Assembly (NCBI RefSeq): GCF_014076845.1
Contig: NZ_JACGUT010000082.1
Coordinates: forward strand, 248,001-312,000
Origin: Colwellia sp. MB3u-41
GTDB lineage: Bacteria; Pseudomonadota; Gammaproteobacteria; Enterobacterales; Alteromonadaceae
DNA: 64,000 nt
Direction: 5' to 3'
A program made the position numbers and the translations under genes. Positions within the stretch are counted from its first letter, which is position 1; each line of letters begins with the position of its first letter. Below, one piece after another: positions 19,884-30,630 of the stretch. A model generated the notes under the pieces. It saw only the letters and a list, made by a program, of their open reading frames with translations. It ran no database searches and was not told where the DNA came from.

Positions 19884-21872
19884 ATGCCGTCTCGTCAAGA
19901 ACTGGCCAATGCAATTAGAGCTTTAAGTATGGATGCCGTACAAAAAGCGAAATCCGGACACCCTGGAGCCCCAATGGGCATGGCAGATATTGCCGAAGTA
20001 TTATGGCGCGATTTTCTCAAGCATAACCCAACTGATCCGAACTGGACTGACCGCGATCGTTTCGTTTTGTCGAACGGTCATGGTTCAATGCTTATATATT
20101 CTTTATTACACTTAACCGGTTATGAATTACCGATTGAAGAATTAAAAAACTTCCGCCAATTGCATTCTAAAACACCTGGGCATCCAGAATATGGTTATAC
20201 CCCAGGCATAGAGACAACGACAGGCCCGTTAGGTGCTGGTATTTCTAATGCGGTTGGTATGGCAATAGCTGAAAGAACACTTGCCGCACAATTTAACCGT
20301 GATGGTCACAATATTGTTGATCACTTTACGTACTGCTTCTTAGGCGATGGTTGTTTGATGGAAGGTATCTCTCATGAAGTATGTTCATTAGCCGGTACCT
20401 TAGGCTTAGGCAAACTTGTCGCTTTTTGGGATGACAACGGTATTTCAATTGACGGTAAAGTTGAAGGTTGGTTTACTGATGACACTCCTGCTCGTTTTGA
20501 AGCTTATGGCTGGCACGTAATAAGCGTTGACGGTCACGACTCAGCAGCTATAGCAGCAGCTATATCAGCAGCTAAAGCCGTCACTGATAAACCTTCAATG
20601 ATTTGTTGTAAAACGATTATTGGTTTTGGCTCACCTAATAAAGAAGGTACACATGATTGTCATGGCGCACCATTAGGCGATGAAGAAATTGCAGCGACAC
20701 GTAAAGCGTTAAATTGGCCACATGCCCCTTTTGAAATTCCAAGCGATGTTTACGCTGAATGGGATCAAAAAGAAAAAGGTCAATCAAGCCAAGTTGCTTG
20801 GAATGACCAATTTTCAGCATATCAACAAGCTCATCCAGAACTTGCCGCTGAATACGAGCGCAGAGTTATTAAGGGTGATTTACCATGTGACTTCGAAGAA
20901 AAAGCCAGTGCCTTAGTGCAAGCTTGCCAAGATAAAGGCGAAAATATTGCTTCACGTAAAGCGTCGCAAAATACTATTGAAGCTTTTGGCGCTATCTTAC
21001 CTGAATTATTGGGGGGGTCTGCCGATTTAGCGGGGTCTAACTTAACGTTATGGTCAGGTTCAAAAGGTATTGAGAAAGACGCTGCGGGTAACTACATCTA
21101 TTACGGTGTGCGTGAATTTGGTATGAGTGGTATTATGAATGGCGTTTCATTGCACGGTGGTTTCATCAACTACGGCGCAACGTTCATGATGTTTATGGAG
21201 TATGCGCGTAATGCGGTCCGTATGTCTGCCTTAATGGGTATTCAAAATATTTTTGTCTACACGCATGATTCTATTGGTCAAGGTGAAGATGGTCCTACAC
21301 ACCAACCAATCGAACAGTTAACTAATTTACGTACGACTCCGAATATGGATACTTGGCGCCCGTGTGATGCAACAGAATCTGTTGTTGCATGGAAGTCAGC
21401 AATTGAACGTAAAAATGGCCCTACGTCATTAATATTCTCTCGCCAAGGTTTAGCTGCGGTAGCACGTAACAATGAGCAAGTAGCAAACATTGCCAAAGGC
21501 GCTTATGTATTACAAGACTGTGACGGCACTGCTGACGTAATTTTAATTGCGACCGGCTCTGAAGTTTCTTTAGCGCTTGATTCAGCAAAACAATTAACCA
21601 CTGAAGGTAAAAAAGTACGCGTAGTCTCTATGCCTTCTACCAACACTTTTGATGCTCAATCAAACGAGTACAAAGAATCGGTATTACCTTCATCAGTGAT
21701 AAAGCGTGTTGCTATAGAAGCGGCGCACACTGATTTTTGGTACAAGTACGTTGGTTTTTCTGGCGCTGTTGTCGGTATGACAACCTTTGGTGAATCTGCA
21801 CCGGGTAACGTATTACTCGAGCATTTTGGCTTCACTGTTGCAAACGTTGTTAAAACAGTAAACCAACTTTAA
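19884..21872 (+). CDS. tkt: Transketolase
   Basis: Thiamine-diphosphate enzyme of the non-oxidative pentose phosphate pathway that moves two-carbon units between sugar phosphates. The 662-residue protein shows the N-terminal [18 protein letters not shown], the TPP-binding stretch [12 protein letters not shown] continuing to the conserved DDN of [11 protein letters not shown], the [12 protein letters not shown] segment of the pyrimidine domain, and the C-terminal domain. TTGGAGTC before the ATG is a good ribosome binding site. It heads a plus-strand cluster with epd, pgk and fba, and transketolase supplies erythrose-4-phosphate to the next enzyme. Confidence 0.96.
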   Translation: MPSRQELANAIRALSMDAVQKAKSGHPGAPMGMADIAEVLWRDFLKHNPTDPNWTDRDRFVLSNGHGSMLIYSLLHLTGYELPIEELKNFRQLHSKTPGHPEYGYTPGIETTTGPLGAGISNAVGMAIAERTLAAQFNRDGHNIVDHFTYCFLGDGCLMEGISHEVCSLAGTLGLGKLVAFWDDNGISIDGKVEGWFTDDTPARFEAYGWHVISVDGHDSAAIAAAISAAKAVTDKPSMICCKTIIGFGSPNKEGTHDCHGAPLGDEEIAATRKALNWPHAPFEIPSDVYAEWDQKEKGQSSQVAWNDQFSAYQQAHPELAAEYERRVIKGDLPCDFEEKASALVQACQDKGENIASRKASQNTIEAFGAILPELLGGSADLAGSNLTLWSGSKGIEKDAAGNYIYYGVREFGMSGIMNGVSLHGGFINYGATFMMFMEYARNAVRMSALMGIQNIFVYTHDSIGQGEDGPTHQPIEQLTNLRTTPNMDTWRPCDATESVVAWKSAIERKNGPTSLIFSRQGLAAVARNNEQVANIAKGAYVLQDCDGTADVILIATGSEVSLALDSAKQLTTEGKKVRVVSMPSTNTFDAQSNEYKESVLPSSVIKRVAIEAAHTDFWYKYVGFSGAVVGMTTFGESAPGNVLLEHFGFTVANVVKTVNQL

Positions 21873-21899
21873 GTATTAACCAAAGTCTATAAGCTAACA

Positions 21900-21930
21900 C
21901 CCTTAAGCGACATCAATCATCGCTTAAGGG
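21900..21930 (+). terminator. Perfect 11-bp hairpin between tkt and epd
   Basis: CCCTTAAGCGA and TCGCTTAAGGG flank a 9-nt loop, 28 nt after the tkt stop and 56 nt before epd. The following ATTGTTACTTTTATT is T-rich but not a clean T-run, so it may be a weak terminator or an mRNA-stability hairpin. Confidence 0.5.
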
Positions 21931-21985
21931 ATTGTTACTTTTATTAATATCATAAATAATACTATCAACCTATGCCAATAAACTT

Positions 21986-23023
21986 ATGTCTGTAAACATT
22001 GCTATCAATGGCTTTGGTCGAATTGGCCGAAGTGTAGCTCGTGCTTTATATGAAAATGCTGATAACAGCTATTTAAAGCTTGTTGCTATTAATGAGGTTG
22101 CCGAGCCAAAAGGCATCGCCCACTTACTAAAATACGATACCACCCATGGTCGTTTTCCTTTTTCAGTTGAGTTAATCGATGATCAATTAGTGATTGCCGG
22201 TGATGTAATAAAACTGAGTCATGAGAAGTCACTTGGCGATATGCCATGGAAAAAAAATAATATTGATATCGTCCTTGATTGCACCGGTAAATTTGCTAAT
22301 CAACATGATGGAAATATTCACTTAAGTCAGGGGGCTGGTAAAGTACTTTACTCTTACCCTGGAGAACAAGACGTTGATGCCACCATTATTTATGGAATTA
22401 ATCATCGTCAGCTCAGTGAGAAAGATAAAATAGTTTCAAACGGCTCCTGTACAACAAACTGTATTGTCCCTGTGATAAAAGTAATTGATGAAGCTTTCGG
22501 CGTTGAAAGTGGCAGTATTACCACTATTCATTCCTCTATGCATGATCAACAAGTTATCGACGCTTACCATCCAGATTTGCGCCTTAGTCGGGCAGCAAGC
22601 CAATCTATTATTCCGGTTGACACAAAATTGGCGGCAGGCATTGAAAGAATACTACCCAAATTTGCTGGGCGTTTTGAAGCGATTGCCGTTCGAGTGCCTA
22701 CTATTAATGTTACCGCGATGGATTTAAGCTTAACCTTGTCGACTGATGTTGATATTAACGCGATTAACCAAGCGATTATTGCTGCCCAAAATAATGGCTT
22801 ACAGGGTATTTTAGGTTATACCGAAGAACCACTGGTTTCTGTAGATTTTAATCACGACCCACATTCTTGCATTGTAGATGGTAACCAAACGCGTGTTAGC
22901 CATAAACGTCTAGTTAAAATGCTGGTGTGGTGTGATAACGAATGGGGCTTTGCCAATCGCATGATAGATACAGCAAAAGCCATGGCAAAAGATATTCAGC
23001 TTAAAAAAATAAGAACGATATAA
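21986..23023 (+). CDS. epd: Erythrose-4-phosphate dehydrogenase
   Basis: NAD-dependent oxidation of erythrose-4-phosphate to 4-phosphoerythronate, the entry to deoxyxylulose-5-phosphate-dependent pyridoxal phosphate synthesis. The 345-residue GAPDH-like protein has the NAD loop [17 protein letters not shown] and the catalytic cysteine in [27 protein letters not shown] sets Epd apart from true glycolytic GAPDH, which has a DxxxTGxQ-type sequence there. Position between transketolase and pgk is the known gammaproteobacterial arrangement. A secondary GAPDH activity cannot be excluded. Confidence 0.93.
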   Translation: MSVNIAINGFGRIGRSVARALYENADNSYLKLVAINEVAEPKGIAHLLKYDTTHGRFPFSVELIDDQLVIAGDVIKLSHEKSLGDMPWKKNNIDIVLDCTGKFANQHDGNIHLSQGAGKVLYSYPGEQDVDATIIYGINHRQLSEKDKIVSNGSCTTNCIVPVIKVIDEAFGVESGSITTIHSSMHDQQVIDAYHPDLRLSRAASQSIIPVDTKLAAGIERILPKFAGRFEAIAVRVPTINVTAMDLSLTLSTDVDINAINQAIIAAQNNGLQGILGYTEEPLVSVDFNHDPHSCIVDGNQTRVSHKRLVKMLVWCDNEWGFANRMIDTAKAMAKDIQLKKIRTI

Positions 23024-23063
23024 ATACCCGCAACTTTAAAATTTATTCAATAGGAAACAGCAA

Positions 23064-24242
23064 ATGTCAGTAATTAAAATGACCGACTTGGCACTCGCCA
23101 ATCAACGAGTTTTGATCCGAGAAGATCTCAACGTACCTGTTAAAGACGGAAAAATAACCTCTGATGCTCGATTAAGAGCAGCTTTACCTACCCTTAAACT
23201 CGCTTTAGAAGCGGGTGCAAAAGTAATGATCATGTCTCACCTTGGTCGACCAACAGAAGGTGAGTACAACGAAGAGTTTTCTTTACAGCCCGTCGCTGAC
23301 TATTTAGCAGCTACATTAAATGCTCCAGTACGCTTAGCGAAAGACTACTTAAACGGCGTTGATGCAAAAGTCGGTGAATTAGTTGTTTTTGAAAACATTC
23401 GTTTTAATGTGGGCGAAAAGAAAAATGATGATGTTTTGGCGAAAAAATTAGCGGCACTTTGTGATATTTTTGTTATGGATGCTTTTGGCACCGCTCATCG
23501 CGCGCAAGCGAGTACACACGGCGTAGCAAAGTTTGCCCCTATCGCTTGTGCCGGTCCTTTATTGTCAGGTGAATTAGAAGCGCTTGGAAAGGCACTTGAT
23601 AACCCTGCACGTCCTTTAGTGGCGATTGTTGGTGGCTCTAAAGTCTCAACAAAATTAACGGTGCTAGAGTCGTTAGCTAATATTGTTGACCAATTAGTGG
23701 TTGGTGGTGGTATTGCGAATACCTTTATTGCCGCAAATGGTCATAATGTGGGTAAATCATTATACGAAAAAGATTTGCTTGATGAAGCGAATCGCTTAAC
23801 AGCACAAGCAAAAACAAATAATGGTGATATTCCGGTACCTACCGATGTTATTACTGGCACAGAGTTTTCAGAAACAGCCATTGCAACAATAAAATCTGTG
23901 AATGATGTGACTGATGAAGATATGATTTTTGATATCGGCCCAGATTCAGCACAAGCATTAGTTGAGATAATCAAAAATGCTGGCACTATTGTCTGGAACG
24001 GACCGGTAGGTGTTTTTGAATTTGACCAATTTGGTCGCGGCACCGAAACTATTGCTAAAGCTATTGCTGAAAGTTCAGCTTTTTCCATTGCCGGTGGTGG
24101 TGATACTTTAGCGGCTGTTGATAAATATAATATCGCCAACAAAGTCTCTTATATTTCAACAGGTGGCGGTGCTTTCTTAGAGTTTTTAGAAGGTAAAAAA
24201 CTTCCTGCTGTCGCTATTTTAGAAGAACGCGCTCAGTCGTAA
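23064..24242 (+). CDS. pgk: Phosphoglycerate kinase
   Basis: Glycolytic and gluconeogenic enzyme transferring phosphate between 1,3-bisphosphoglycerate and ADP. The 392-residue protein has the substrate-binding stretch [51 protein letters not shown], and the nucleotide-binding [14 protein letters not shown] and [24 protein letters not shown] gives a clear ribosome binding site. It lies 40 nt after epd and is followed by a strong terminator, so tkt-epd-pgk looks like one unit with fba transcribed separately. Confidence 0.97.
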   Translation: MSVIKMTDLALANQRVLIREDLNVPVKDGKITSDARLRAALPTLKLALEAGAKVMIMSHLGRPTEGEYNEEFSLQPVADYLAATLNAPVRLAKDYLNGVDAKVGELVVFENIRFNVGEKKNDDVLAKKLAALCDIFVMDAFGTAHRAQASTHGVAKFAPIACAGPLLSGELEALGKALDNPARPLVAIVGGSKVSTKLTVLESLANIVDQLVVGGGIANTFIAANGHNVGKSLYEKDLLDEANRLTAQAKTNNGDIPVPTDVITGTEFSETAIATIKSVNDVTDEDMIFDIGPDSAQALVEIIKNAGTIVWNGPVGVFEFDQFGRGTETIAKAIAESSAFSIAGGGDTLAAVDKYNIANKVSYISTGGGAFLEFLEGKKLPAVAILEERAQS

Positions 24243-24281
24243 GTGATTATCTACAAAAAAAACAACTAATTAATGTTATTC

Positions 24282-24316
24282 AAGCCCTGATTTATTTTAT
24301 AGATCAGGGCTTTTTC
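24282..24316 (+). terminator. Rho-independent terminator after pgk
   Basis: AAGCCCTGAT and ATCAGGGCTT form a 10-bp stem around an 11-nt loop, followed by TTT. It starts 40 nt after the pgk stop. Confidence 0.88.
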
Positions 24317-24539
24317 ATTTTTAGATAACTATCATTGTATTTTAACTAATAAAGTTTTTATAAAACAAAAATATCACTTCATCATAACTTCTGCTCTTTC
24401 GTTGTAAACTTACAAAACAAAAGTATAAATTTCTCTCAAAAAGTGAGTTAAATGGGATTCTTGACGGTAATTATCGAACATTATTTAAATCAGACATAAA
24501 ACAAACAAATAAAAACCACTGAGGCGACATTTTTTTCTT

Positions 24540-24569
24540 TTGCCATGTCAATTTCTTATCTGATATACT
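24540..24569 (+). promoter_or_regulatory. Candidate sigma70 promoter of fba
   Basis: TTGCCA (24540-24545), an 18-bp spacer and TATACT (24564-24569), about 94 nt before the fba start. The 420-nt pgk-fba gap otherwise holds only the pgk terminator and AT-rich sequence with no recognisable gene. Confidence 0.45.
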
Positions 24570-24662
24570 TACGTTACGAAAGCTTAAATTTCATAATGAA
24601 ACTTGCGTTTTGAAATTAAGTAAAAACACTATATAACATCTTAAATACTTAGGAGTAATTCA

Positions 24663-25727
24663 ATGGCTTTAATTTCTATGCGCCAAATGTTAGATCACGC
24701 AGCAGAATACGGATACGGTATTCCCGCTTTTAACGTTAACAACTTAGAACAAGTCAGAGCAATCATGATCGCTGCAGACAAAACCAATAGCCCGGTTATT
24801 TTACAAGGCTCTGCAGGTGCTCGTAAGTATGCTGGTGCTCCTTTTTTACGTCACTTAATTCTAGCCGCAATTGAAGAATTCCCTCATATCCCTGTTGTTA
24901 TGCATCAAGATCACGGCACCTCACCCAGTGTTTGTCAGCGTTCAATTCAATTAGGTTTTTCATCCGTCATGATGGACGGTTCTTTGATGTCTGACGGTAA
25001 AACACCTTCAAGCTACGAATACAATGTAGATGTAACACGTAGAACTGTCGAAATGGCTCATGCTTGTGGTGTTTCTGTTGAAGGTGAATTAGGCTGTTTA
25101 GGTTCTTTAGAAACCGGAGAAGCCGGTGAAGAAGACGGTATTGGCGCAGTAGGTATTTTAACGAAAGAACAAATGTTAACAGACCCTGAAGAAGCCGCGG
25201 ACTTTGTTAAGAAAACTCAAGTTGATGCTTTAGCTATTGCTTGTGGTACCTCTCATGGTGCTTACAAATTTACCCGTCCGCCAACAGGCGATATTCTAGC
25301 CATTGACCGTATTAAAGCGATACATAATCGTATCCCAAATACCCACTTAGTGATGCACGGTTCATCATCAGTCCCGCAAGAGTGGTTAGCAATTATCAAT
25401 GAATATGGTGGTAATATTCCTGAAACTTACGGCGTGCCAGTAGAGCAAATTCAAGAAGGTATTAAAAACGGTGTGCGTAAAATTAATATCGATACTGATT
25501 TACGTTTAGCATCAACGGGGGCAACTCGTCGCTTCTTAGCACACAACCCAAGCGAATTTGACCCACGTAAATTTTTAGCTGAAACCACTAAAGCGATGAC
25601 TGAAATTTGTATTGCGCGTTATGACTCATTTGGCGCTTCAGGTAACGCAGATAAAATCAAACCTATTTCATTAGATACAATGTTTGATTTATACGATGCA
25701 GGCAAGCTTACTGCTATTGTAAAGTAG
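24663..25727 (+). CDS. fba: Class II fructose-1,6-bisphosphate aldolase
   Basis: Zinc-dependent cleavage and synthesis of fructose-1,6-bisphosphate. The 354-residue TIM-barrel protein begins [19 protein letters not shown] and carries [18 protein letters not shown] with the catalytic aspartate and zinc histidine, SVMMDGSLM, and the phosphate-binding [21 protein letters not shown] is diagnostic of the Calvin-cycle subtype of class II aldolases rather than the E. coli FbaA subtype. AGGAGTAATTCAATG is a strong ribosome binding site. It is followed at once by a terminator. Confidence 0.95.
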   Translation: MALISMRQMLDHAAEYGYGIPAFNVNNLEQVRAIMIAADKTNSPVILQGSAGARKYAGAPFLRHLILAAIEEFPHIPVVMHQDHGTSPSVCQRSIQLGFSSVMMDGSLMSDGKTPSSYEYNVDVTRRTVEMAHACGVSVEGELGCLGSLETGEAGEEDGIGAVGILTKEQMLTDPEEAADFVKKTQVDALAIACGTSHGAYKFTRPPTGDILAIDRIKAIHNRIPNTHLVMHGSSSVPQEWLAIINEYGGNIPETYGVPVEQIQEGIKNGVRKINIDTDLRLASTGATRRFLAHNPSEFDPRKFLAETTKAMTEICIARYDSFGASGNADKIKPISLDTMFDLYDAGKLTAIVK

Positions 25728-25743
25728 TTAACATCTCATCGAT

Positions 25744-25768
25744 AAAAAAGGGCTTAGGCCCTTTTTTT
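25744..25768 (+). terminator. Rho-independent terminator after fba
   Basis: AAAAAAGGGC, loop TTAG, GCCC and seven T; a nearly symmetrical hairpin able to act in both directions, 16 nt after the fba stop. Confidence 0.92.
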
Positions 25769-25850
25769 ATGGGCATTTTTTATAATATAATTAGAAATCG
25801 TTATACAAGTTAACTATAATCATTGGGCTATTTTTCCACGGAGTATAAAA

Positions 25851-26681
25851 ATGGACAATATCATTAATTGGTTAAATGAAAATCAACCAATGTTACAAGA
25901 AAACCTAATAAAATTTATTATTGCAGTAGCTATCTTTATCATCGGTAGACTTTTCGCAAAACTCATCAGTTCAGCAACAAAAAAAGTATTAACGCATAAA
26001 AAATTCGATAATACCGTAATTTCTTTTATCGCTAGCTTAATTTATGGCTTAGTTGTGATGGTTGCCTTTATTGCTGCAATTTCTCACTTAGGTTTTAATA
26101 CCACCTCATTAGTGGCAATTGTGGGTGCCGCTGGTCTTGCTATAGGCTTAGCATTACAAGGCTCGTTATCAAATTTTGCTTCCGGCATCTTACTTATTTC
26201 ATTAAAGCCTTTTAAAGCTGGAGATTTTGTAGAGATCGCAGGTACCGCAGGTATTGTTGAAGAAGTCCATGTATTTTCAACACAGTTAAGAACCGGTGAT
26301 AACAAAACAGTTATTATTCCTAATGGTGGCATTACAAATGGCACAATTACTAACTACTCAGCAAAACCTACGAGAAGAATAGATTTAGTGATTGGTGTTG
26401 GTTATAGCGCAGATTTAAAGCTAACAAAAAAAATATTAAAAGATGTGGTTAGTCGCCATGACTTAGTTTTAAAAGAACCTGCTATTACCATAGGTGTTAG
26501 TGCATTAGCCGATAGCTCGGTAAACTTTATTGTGCGTCCATGGGTTAAAACAGCCGATTATTGGCCTGTACATTTTGATTTATTAGAAGCAATTAAAATG
26601 GCCTTAGACGATGCTGGCATTGAAATCCCATTCCCACAACTTTCTGTACATGTTAATCAAGAGACCAAAAATGAACAATAA
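25851..26681 (+). CDS. MscS-family small mechanosensitive channel
   Basis: Inner-membrane channel that relieves osmotic pressure. The 276-residue length is that of the minimal MscS type. Three hydrophobic segments are seen (about 19-37, 62-84 and 90-110). The pore helix is rich in Gly and Ala (VGAAGLAIGLALQGSLSNFASGILL), followed by the beta domain with FKAGDFVEIAGTAG and VIIPNGGITNGTITNYS. Its last 11 nt overlap the start of the DUF481 gene, so the two are probably translated together. Confidence 0.93.
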   Translation: MDNIINWLNENQPMLQENLIKFIIAVAIFIIGRLFAKLISSATKKVLTHKKFDNTVISFIASLIYGLVVMVAFIAAISHLGFNTTSLVAIVGAAGLAIGLALQGSLSNFASGILLISLKPFKAGDFVEIAGTAGIVEEVHVFSTQLRTGDNKTVIIPNGGITNGTITNYSAKPTRRIDLVIGVGYSADLKLTKKILKDVVSRHDLVLKEPAITIGVSALADSSVNFIVRPWVKTADYWPVHFDLLEAIKMALDDAGIEIPFPQLSVHVNQETKNEQ

Positions 26682-27456
26682 ATTAGTAATTCTTGCCTTA
26701 TGCGGCAGCTTATCACTTAATACCTTTGCCGAAGAAGTAGAAGCTCCTAAAGATCCATTAAGTATGTCAGCGGAATTAGGCGCACTATTTAAAACGGGTG
26801 ACAATAAAAGTACTGATATAAAAGCAGGCTTCGATTTAGATCATCAATTAGGCGAATGGCGAAGTACGGTTCGCTTTGACTTGCTTGCAAGTAAAGCTGA
26901 AATTGAAGATGAAGAGGGTGTTGAACGCTCTCAAACAACAGATCAACAATGGAAAATAGTCGGTCAAACAAACTATACCATTGGCACTAAAAAAACCAAT
27001 TACGTTTACGGAAATCTATCACACGACGACAATCGTTTTGGTGGATTTGAAACTCAAAGTTCGATTTCTGCTGGTTGGGGTCGTCGTTGGTATGAAAGTA
27101 AAATGGCTACCTTTGATGCTGATATTGGACCGGGTTACAAAAAAGACGTCGTGCGTTTAGAAGATGAAAACGGTAATGAGTACACTGAAAACAAGGGCGC
27201 TTTCATTATTCAAGCGCAAGCATTGTACACGCGTAAGTTAAACGAACATGTTAAATTTAAACAGCTATTTGTTGCTAAATACGCAACAAAAAGTGGCGAA
27301 AACAGTAATTATCAAGCTGAAAGCTCTATTACAACAAAATTGATTTCTACTTTACAGCTAAAAGTTAGCTTTAAGATTGATCATAATACTGATGTTGAAG
27401 AAGGCAAAGAAAACACCAATACTCAAACGGCGTTAACACTGGTTTATAGCTTCTAA
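26671..27456 (+). CDS. DUF481 (YdiY-like) outer-membrane protein
   Basis: A 261-residue secreted protein with a signal peptide (LVILALCGSLSLNTFA) and a predicted outer-membrane beta-barrel of alternating strands, ending in the aromatic VYSF. Features such as ELGALFKTGDNKSTDIKAGF, WKIVGQTNYTIGTKKTNYVY and GGFETQSSISAGWGRRW match DUF481 (salt-induced YdiY-like) proteins. I chose the ATG at 26671, where the signal peptide begins, over an upstream in-frame ATG at 26611 inside mscS. Overlap with the osmotic channel gene suggests a shared role in osmotic or envelope stress (inference). Confidence 0.8.
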   Translation: MNNKLVILALCGSLSLNTFAEEVEAPKDPLSMSAELGALFKTGDNKSTDIKAGFDLDHQLGEWRSTVRFDLLASKAEIEDEEGVERSQTTDQQWKIVGQTNYTIGTKKTNYVYGNLSHDDNRFGGFETQSSISAGWGRRWYESKMATFDADIGPGYKKDVVRLEDENGNEYTENKGAFIIQAQALYTRKLNEHVKFKQLFVAKYATKSGENSNYQAESSITTKLISTLQLKVSFKIDHNTDVEEGKENTNTQTALTLVYSF

Positions 27457-27544
27457 TTAACTTTACTTGGTTTGATTTAACTGAGTATGATCTAGCCTAC
27501 GATCGTTTATTTATATTCGCAGGCTAGTTTTTCTATACTTTTAC

Positions 27545-30427
27545 TTACTTAAATTGATAAGTACCTGAAAGATAAAACTGACTTTGATCTTCAATTAAGT
27601 CAGTAAAGGTATTTTGCTCTTCATACCAAGAAAATCCTGCCAGTAAGGTTAAGCCATCAAGTAATGGTGTCATGTTTCCTGTCATTGATATTTTTAATTC
27701 AACACCATAAGCAGCAAGAGTGTCATTTTCGTCAGCTTCATGTTGTAAATAGAACAGTGTAAAATCGTTTACGTCTACTTCAACATTATGCTGTTTGAAG
27801 TGAAAGCCTGTTTGCCATGCAAGTGGCACTCTTGGATCTACTTTATGACTTGTTAATACTTGGCTCGTTGTTGTTGCTAATTGTCCACCTTGAGTCAATA
27901 ACGCATAGAATGGTGTGTCATCATCAACTTCACTGTCTTGATAGCTGTATTTCAATGCGTAATCTTCAATACTTATAAAAGCTCCAAGCCCAACATCATT
28001 TCTTTGCCACGTATGCTTTTCTTGTTTTGAACTTTCATAATCAATAAGTGCAGCATTGAATGAAAAACCATAGTTAATTCTGCCTATATTATGCTGAAAA
28101 GCATATTGGCCTTGTACGCGATAATGATTAATTTCATCGTCTGCTTGCGTGAGTAAACTATCAGAAAAATATTCAATATCATCAGTACCCACGCCAAGTT
28201 GTACTTTCAACTGACTGCTGTCTGATATTATAAATGTTTTCGCTAAATCTATATTGAATAACTGGTTTTTACGCTTCAAAGAATCATTTTCATATTTGCT
28301 ATCAATAAACTCAGCAAACCACTCGATATTTTGCCAGTTACTCTTAATTGATATCGCGCCATGATCTTGCTGGTCTCCATGAGTAACCGCCGCTTGCCAA
28401 CGTAAGCGTCCTAATGGATCGCCACCACGAATGACGAGATCCAGACCATTATCCTCATTACTGATATAGCCTGTAGTCAATGTTATAATCCCTGTTTGCG
28501 GGCCTATACCGTAATTTTTTGTCGATAAGTCACTTGCTAAACTTATTTCTGGTACCGGTTTATCAAGTGTTAACAGCTCATAGTTACCTGATGGTAGCTT
28601 TTGCTCTGTTATACTTTTATTAAGATCTTGGCTATAAGTATCTTGCCCTTGGCTAGTGGTAGATAAGTAAATTAACTGGTCATTAATAGTAAAGGCATTG
28701 GTGGCAAGTTTCTCCCCTTGGGTAAGTTGCTGCCAAGATTTTGTCTCGGGTTGTAAACGATAAACATCAACCGCAACATTGTCTTTAACCCCCCTACTTA
28801 CTTCTTGAGTGATATTATTATGGCTTTGTGAAAAATATACCCCCTCTGTTTGCCAACGCAAATGCGAGGTATAATTTCCTGTTAACGGTAAGTTGACAAC
28901 TTGCCACTTTTGCGTGGCTAATTGGTAAAAGTGTATCTGCCAATGCTTTTCATGAATAGCCATTAACGCAAGTGTTTCACCATCAGGACTCAACGTTAAG
29001 TTGTCCATCGGTTGATTAAGTCTTTTGCTATCAAGAGACTGATAACTTCCGTCACCTAACGAAATTTTTATCAGTTGATTAAAACCAGCAAAATGCGAGG
29101 TCGCGATCACTGACTTTTTATCGGGCGTAAGCGTAAAGTCATGAAGACGCAAAGATTGTGTTATTTTTTCAACCTTGCCTGTTGTTAGTTCAACCTTCAC
29201 TAGTTCAAAACCCAACTCTTGATTGTCTTGTAACTGAGATTGCAATACCAAGGCGTGATTATCGTCTAACCAACGTGCTTGTCGCCATTGCGACTTTTTA
29301 GCTGATTTTATGACGATTTCAGCTTCTCGATTAAAGACTTCAGGCGTGCTATTAGCAACATCTTCTTTATCAGCTTCAAGCAACTTTTCGTTATCTTCGA
29401 TAAATTTATCTTTCGCTTTGTTATTTTCTGCAAACGAGAAAATACTGAGTGTTGTATAACCTTTGTCGTCTACTTCAAGTTGCAATAACTTATCTTGTTG
29501 CGGAGAAGGTTCACTACTGATCACTTTAAAACTATTGTTTTGCCACACACTTCCGGTGTTATCCGTGATAAGTTGTGTTTGTTTAGCGGATACCGTTTGT
29601 TCAACAACAAACTTTTTATATAAAGTTCTTGGACTATCTAGAAATAAGCCGGTAAAAGCATCGTCAAAGTCACGGTATTTTTTTGCTGTACTACGTTTCC
29701 ATAACTGCTGCAGTTTTTCTTGACCATAATTTGCCTGTAACCAAAATAAAAATGCGCTACCTTGATAATACGCCATACGGTTACCTTCATAGCTACTATT
29801 ACCATTTAAGGCATCATAACTGGGTAATTGGCCTTCTGTAGCCCACTGCTGCAACATCGCTTTGATATAATCACTGTTTACTCGCCCTTGCTGAGTATAT
29901 TCTGTTTCGATGACTGTTGCGTATCCTTCTGTTACCCAACGAGGATAGCGGGAAAAATTAAGTATGTCGGAATCAAGTACGCTTGAATCTAACATTGAAC
30001 GCCAACTACGGCTTGGCTGTGACATGTGAATTTTATGGGTAAGCTCATGACTTATCACTAAATCTAGCCAGTCGTTATATGCGCCAAGCGCTTCTTCAGA
30101 ACGCGGAGAACTGGAAAAGACTTTAACTATTTTCCCTGCTGTTAAGGGAATTGCATAGCCATTCGCTTGGTGAAAATCGTCACCAATAAGGAAATCTAAT
30201 TTATCGTTTTGCTCAAAACCCACTCGAGCACTCACATCAGCATAAATAGGTTCAAACTTACTCGCGACTTGTTGTGCAAAGGCTTGGTAGTCTTTATGGA
30301 AATGAATGCGTGCATGTTCTGTTTCAATAGTTTGTAATGAATCTTCTGCTTGTACTAGCGGAGAAAAAAATGATGATACTACGGTGCTACCTAATGTAGC
30401 TAAAAGTGCGAGCGTTATTTTATTCAT
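27545..30427 (-). CDS. Secreted HExxH metallopeptidase-like protein with TolB-type propeller and C-terminal barrel-like region
   Basis: A 960-residue exported protein. Residues 1-27 are a signal peptide ending VQA. A gluzincin-type domain follows with HELTH at residues 127-131 and a likely third zinc ligand, Glu167, in WVTEGYA; this fits the peptidase MA-like superfamily. From about residue 285 to 640 repeated blade-like stretches (LTLSPDGETLALMAIHEKHWQI) resemble a TolB-type beta-propeller. The last 300 residues alternate polar and hydrophobic residues and end LSGTYQFK, like an outer-membrane barrel. The gene stands alone between the DUF481 gene (convergent) and guaA. Substrate unknown. Confidence 0.72.
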   Translation of the reverse strand: MNKITLALLATLGSTVVSSFFSPLVQAEDSLQTIETEHARIHFHKDYQAFAQQVASKFEPIYADVSARVGFEQNDKLDFLIGDDFHQANGYAIPLTAGKIVKVFSSSPRSEEALGAYNDWLDLVISHELTHKIHMSQPSRSWRSMLDSSVLDSDILNFSRYPRWVTEGYATVIETEYTQQGRVNSDYIKAMLQQWATEGQLPSYDALNGNSSYEGNRMAYYQGSAFLFWLQANYGQEKLQQLWKRSTAKKYRDFDDAFTGLFLDSPRTLYKKFVVEQTVSAKQTQLITDNTGSVWQNNSFKVISSEPSPQQDKLLQLEVDDKGYTTLSIFSFAENNKAKDKFIEDNEKLLEADKEDVANSTPEVFNREAEIVIKSAKKSQWRQARWLDDNHALVLQSQLQDNQELGFELVKVELTTGKVEKITQSLRLHDFTLTPDKKSVIATSHFAGFNQLIKISLGDGSYQSLDSKRLNQPMDNLTLSPDGETLALMAIHEKHWQIHFYQLATQKWQVVNLPLTGNYTSHLRWQTEGVYFSQSHNNITQEVSRGVKDNVAVDVYRLQPETKSWQQLTQGEKLATNAFTINDQLIYLSTTSQGQDTYSQDLNKSITEQKLPSGNYELLTLDKPVPEISLASDLSTKNYGIGPQTGIITLTTGYISNEDNGLDLVIRGGDPLGRLRWQAAVTHGDQQDHGAISIKSNWQNIEWFAEFIDSKYENDSLKRKNQLFNIDLAKTFIISDSSQLKVQLGVGTDDIEYFSDSLLTQADDEINHYRVQGQYAFQHNIGRINYGFSFNAALIDYESSKQEKHTWQRNDVGLGAFISIEDYALKYSYQDSEVDDDTPFYALLTQGGQLATTTSQVLTSHKVDPRVPLAWQTGFHFKQHNVEVDVNDFTLFYLQHEADENDTLAAYGVELKISMTGNMTPLLDGLTLLAGFSWYEEQNTFTDLIEDQSQFYLSGTYQFK

Positions 30428-30572
30428 AAACGTAAATTCTTCCTTTAATTTTTTACTAACTGTTTATCAGCAATAAAGAGTTAGTCTTTCTTTTTACAAT
30501 TTTATTACAAAAAATATTAAATGAATGTTTAAAAAGTGGGGATACGCTATGTGGCAGGAATATATGATAAAA

Positions 30573-30603
30573 AAAACCTTAACATTTTTAGAAAATATTA
30601 AGG
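30573..30603 (-). terminator. Rho-independent terminator after guaA
   Basis: On the minus strand, CCTTAA...TTAAGG with additional A/T pairing inside is followed by eight T. It lies 28 nt after the guaA stop. Confidence 0.85.
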
Positions 30604-30630
30604 CTTTTATTATTTATACAGTAGAGGGGG

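Noticed and set aside
26611-26670. Longer N-terminus for the DUF481 protein
   Set aside because: The extra 20 codons lie inside mscS and would precede a well-formed signal peptide that starts at 26671.
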